A stretch of 64,000 nt of DNA, from NCBI GenBank assembly GCA_030427255.1, contig JAUHWY010000004.1:1-64000 (forward strand), written 5' to 3'. The position numbers and the translations under genes were made by a program. Positions 62,167 to 64,000 of the stretch are shown here, one piece after another. The DNA is from Bacteroidia bacterium (GTDB lineage: Bacteria; Bacteroidota; Bacteroidia; CAIKAF01). The notes under the pieces were generated by a model that worked only from the letters and a program-made list of their open reading frames with translations, searched no databases and was not told where the DNA came from. Positions within the stretch are counted from its first letter, which is position 1; each line of letters starts with the position of its first letter.

Positions 62167-64000
62167 TTATTGTGTTCTTCCTGAGAAAATGATTTTTCCA
62201 TGACCAAAAACTTCTTCTCCGGTTTCATCCCGCAGCATTACCCGCACAGCATACAAACCGGCCGATACAGGTTCTCCTGAAGTGGAGGTTCCATCCCAGA
62301 TCAATTGAATGCCTTGGAAGCCCGTGGGACTGCCCTCCCATGAGAAACTACGTACTTGCCTTCCGGACAAGTCTGAAATCACAACTTCTGCCTCTAAGTC
62401 TCTGCCTTCCAAGTTATGTTGGAAGGTAATTTGGGTGTTTTCATGAAATGGATTTGGCCAGGCTTCTACCCGAATCAATCGCGGATCCTCGCCCACAACG
62501 GTAAAACTTAACTCCTTTCGGCTAACGTTATTGCAACCATCCCAAACCTGCAACTCCACCGTGTAAAATCCTGGGGCTAAGTCTTCCAATGGGAAACGCA
62601 AGCTACCGCCGGTATAGCTGTTCAAGTTGGATTCGTAATAGTTGTTTAGGTTGTAGCTACGTGTTTCATCGCCTAAAATTGTTAGCCGTATCTCATGACC
62701 AATACCGCCACCGGCTGTGTTTATGCCGCTAGGATCGTTTAACCGGGCAAAAATTTCAGGATTGCCGTGCGTAATTCCCATATCCTGAAACAAGCTATCG
62801 TTTATAAACAACTCAATTTCCGGACCGTCCATATCGCCCAAACAATTGCCGCTCGATCCTCCAATCAAAAAGTCTCTAAAGTAGCCGTGGGCATCAACCA
62901 CGCCATTCTCTGCATAATAGCTTACTTTCCCACTGTCTACCAAATAATTAATATCCAATGGAACCTTAAAGGCTACGCTCCATAAACCTTCGTTTACCGT
63001 AACTTTTCCTCTAAATACCACCGAATTTTGCAATTCAAACTCGAAGTTTTGTCCCCCTGCATCGTTCCGTAAAGTATTCAACTGCTGTGGTTTGTCAAAT
63101 ACAGTTATGTAAAGGGATCCGTTGAAACTCGAAATCAATTGGCTGTCGCGTGTGGCCACTCTTCCGCTTAAACGAACCACATCAGAGGCCTTCAAGGTAT
63201 CGTTAAAGCCACCCTGTGCCAAGGCATTTCCATTTACAGAGTCGGTAAGCACCAAATACCTGGGGTAGGCCAAACGCATGGCCGGATCTCCAAACAATAA
63301 AATGTTGTTTTCCCCACCGTCGCAAACAGGGTTGCACTTGCGCGATTCATATAAGATGTCTCCCAATCGGGTATCGCTGGCATCAAAGTCGCCAAAGGTT
63401 ACTCTGGTAAGCTTTCTAAGGTAATTTGGAACAATGGGAATGGCTCTTACCGTGCTTATTAGGGCAATTCCTCCTTTGTCTTCGCGCAAAAACACCCGCT
63501 CTCCGGCCGACAAAAAGGTAGGGTCGTCAAAACGTGTAAACGTACAAGTAGCCGTAGAAAACAGCGGTAAGGCATGCTTGTTTTCCCAGCCTTCAATATC
63601 GTCTATTTGCATCACCCGTTCTGCCGTTAAGCCGGCTTCTCCACCATGACCAATGTAGTTTAAAAACAAAGTGCCTCGATTGATGCGCCGGTTCAAATAA
63701 GATTTTGCTTCCGGATAACGCTGCCCCGCATCGTTGTTCTGAACAAATGCGTCAATGTATACCTTATCCACGTTCCAAACCGGATAGTTGTCGCGAAGAA
63801 AACGATACATCTCTTCGTTATCGTTCACAAAACTTGCTTCCCAACCTTCCTCCATGTCGTCGGCAAATAGGGTAATGCTGTTTCTCCAGTCCCCCAAACA
63901 GGCCGGATCGTCCATATAACGTTGGATTTTTCGATTGTAAGACTCTCCCTCTTGCGGGGTGGTTACCAATATACGTCCAACACCCAGCCAAATAGGAGCC
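62167..64000 (-). CDS. porU: T9SS sortase PorU, C-terminal part (runs off the window)
   Basis: PorU is the C25 (gingipain-type) sortase that cuts T9SS tails from cargo and attaches it to A-LPS. The frame is open through position 64000, so the N-terminus is missing. The part seen has ITLFADDMEEGWEASF, the catalytic His in LFLNYIGHGGE and catalytic Cys in LPLFSTATCTFTRFDDP, with the remainder being Ig-like strands. The C-terminal AWPNPFHENTQITFQHNL is its own CTD-like domain. About 610 residues are present, against roughly 1100-1300 for the full family. It should process the cargo proteins found at 950, 3254, 39536 and 50538. Confidence 0.95.
   Translation of the reverse strand, partial: APIWLGVGRILVTTPQEGESYNRKIQRYMDDPACLGDWRNSITLFADDMEEGWEASFVNDNEEMYRFLRDNYPVWNVDKVYIDAFVQNNDAGQRYPEAKSYLNRRINRGTLFLNYIGHGGEAGLTAERVMQIDDIEGWENKHALPLFSTATCTFTRFDDPTFLSAGERVFLREDKGGIALISTVRAIPIVPNYLRKLTRVTFGDFDASDTRLGDILYESRKCNPVCDGGENNILLFGDPAMRLAYPRYLVLTDSVNGNALAQGGFNDTLKASDVVRLSGRVATRDSQLISSFNGSLYITVFDKPQQLNTLRNDAGGQNFEFELQNSVVFRGKVTVNEGLWSVAFKVPLDINYLVDSGKVSYYAENGVVDAHGYFRDFLIGGSSGNCLGDMDGPEIELFINDSLFQDMGITHGNPEIFARLNDPSGINTAGGGIGHEIRLTILGDETRSYNLNNYYESNLNSYTGGSLRFPLEDLAPGFYTVELQVWDGCNNVSRKELSFTVVGEDPRLIRVEAWPNPFHENTQITFQHNLEGRDLEAEVVISDLSGRQVRSFSWEGSPTGFQGIQLIWDGTSTSGEPVSAGLYAVRVMLRDETGEEVFGHGKIIFSGRTQ

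Overview
The window reads as chromosome of a free-living, probably marine member of the Bacteroidota (Flavobacteriales-like). The evidence is seen directly. There are four proteins with type IX secretion (T9SS) sorting tails, three type A and one type B. The T9SS sortase gene porU and its partner porV lie side by side at the right end. MetH is split, with only its homocysteine domain here. A flavobacterial cytochrome-oxidase tail cluster runs ctaB, two coxIII genes, coxIV, SCO and DUF420. Several starts carry the Bacteroidota -7 promoter box TAnnTTTG. No rRNA, tRNA or CRISPR array was found.

Layout. 1-4.4 kb: the 3' end of an IS110-type transposase, a membrane protein whose tail is made of a minisatellite, and two T9SS cargo proteins. 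4.7-11.4 kb: metG, then a tightly overlapping arginine operon argB-argD-argC-argJ on the minus strand. 11.7-16.5 kb: a thioesterase, then a minus-strand run of a DUF5777 barrel, cytochrome-like lipoproteins, YceI and an OB-fold protein. 16.9-30.3 kb: a membrane protein, a two-subunit M16 peptidase operon, a RemB-like barrel, an M48 peptidase with a small barrel, a TonB receptor and glutamate dehydrogenase. 30.5-39.3 kb: a secreted unknown, a multi-PAS histidine kinase with its receiver, and an ABC export operon. 39.5-47.6 kb: a secreted M1 aminopeptidase, the oxidase cluster, the MetH domain and an RRM protein. 47.9-52.8 kb: a sulfatase overlapping its own formylglycine-generating enzyme, and a T9SS type B protein. 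53.1-56.3 kb: a small accessory region with decayed defence or toxin modules. 56.3-64 kb: surface proteins, an NmrA-like reductase, porV and porU.

Three layers of repeats lie between the genes. (1) A MITE-like family of at least four copies (16.5, 30.3, 36.1, 54.6 kb) has 17-bp terminal inverted repeats, GAGACCGTTGATGCGTT, and 5-bp target duplications that are perfect at three of the four copies. The copies carry 0 to about 7 copies of an 18-bp hairpin, CCTGACGCTTCGGTCAGG. (2) About ten GC-rich, hairpin-prone intergenic blocks share sub-motifs. Inverted copies bracket metG and also the sulfatase operon. (3) A 94-bp direct repeat follows each of the two cassettes in the accessory region.

The best candidate for an unusual system is 53.1-55.9 kb. 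A GNAT-like toxin and HTH antitoxin pair has its toxin cut by one in-frame stop. Next to it, an Abi_2/AbiF-type protein with two HEPN-like RxxxxH motifs is broken by an apparent 7-bp deletion. Two strong hairpins and a short repeat lie directly upstream of it, where an AbiF-type antitoxin RNA would be expected. Both toxins appear disabled while the antitoxin parts look intact.
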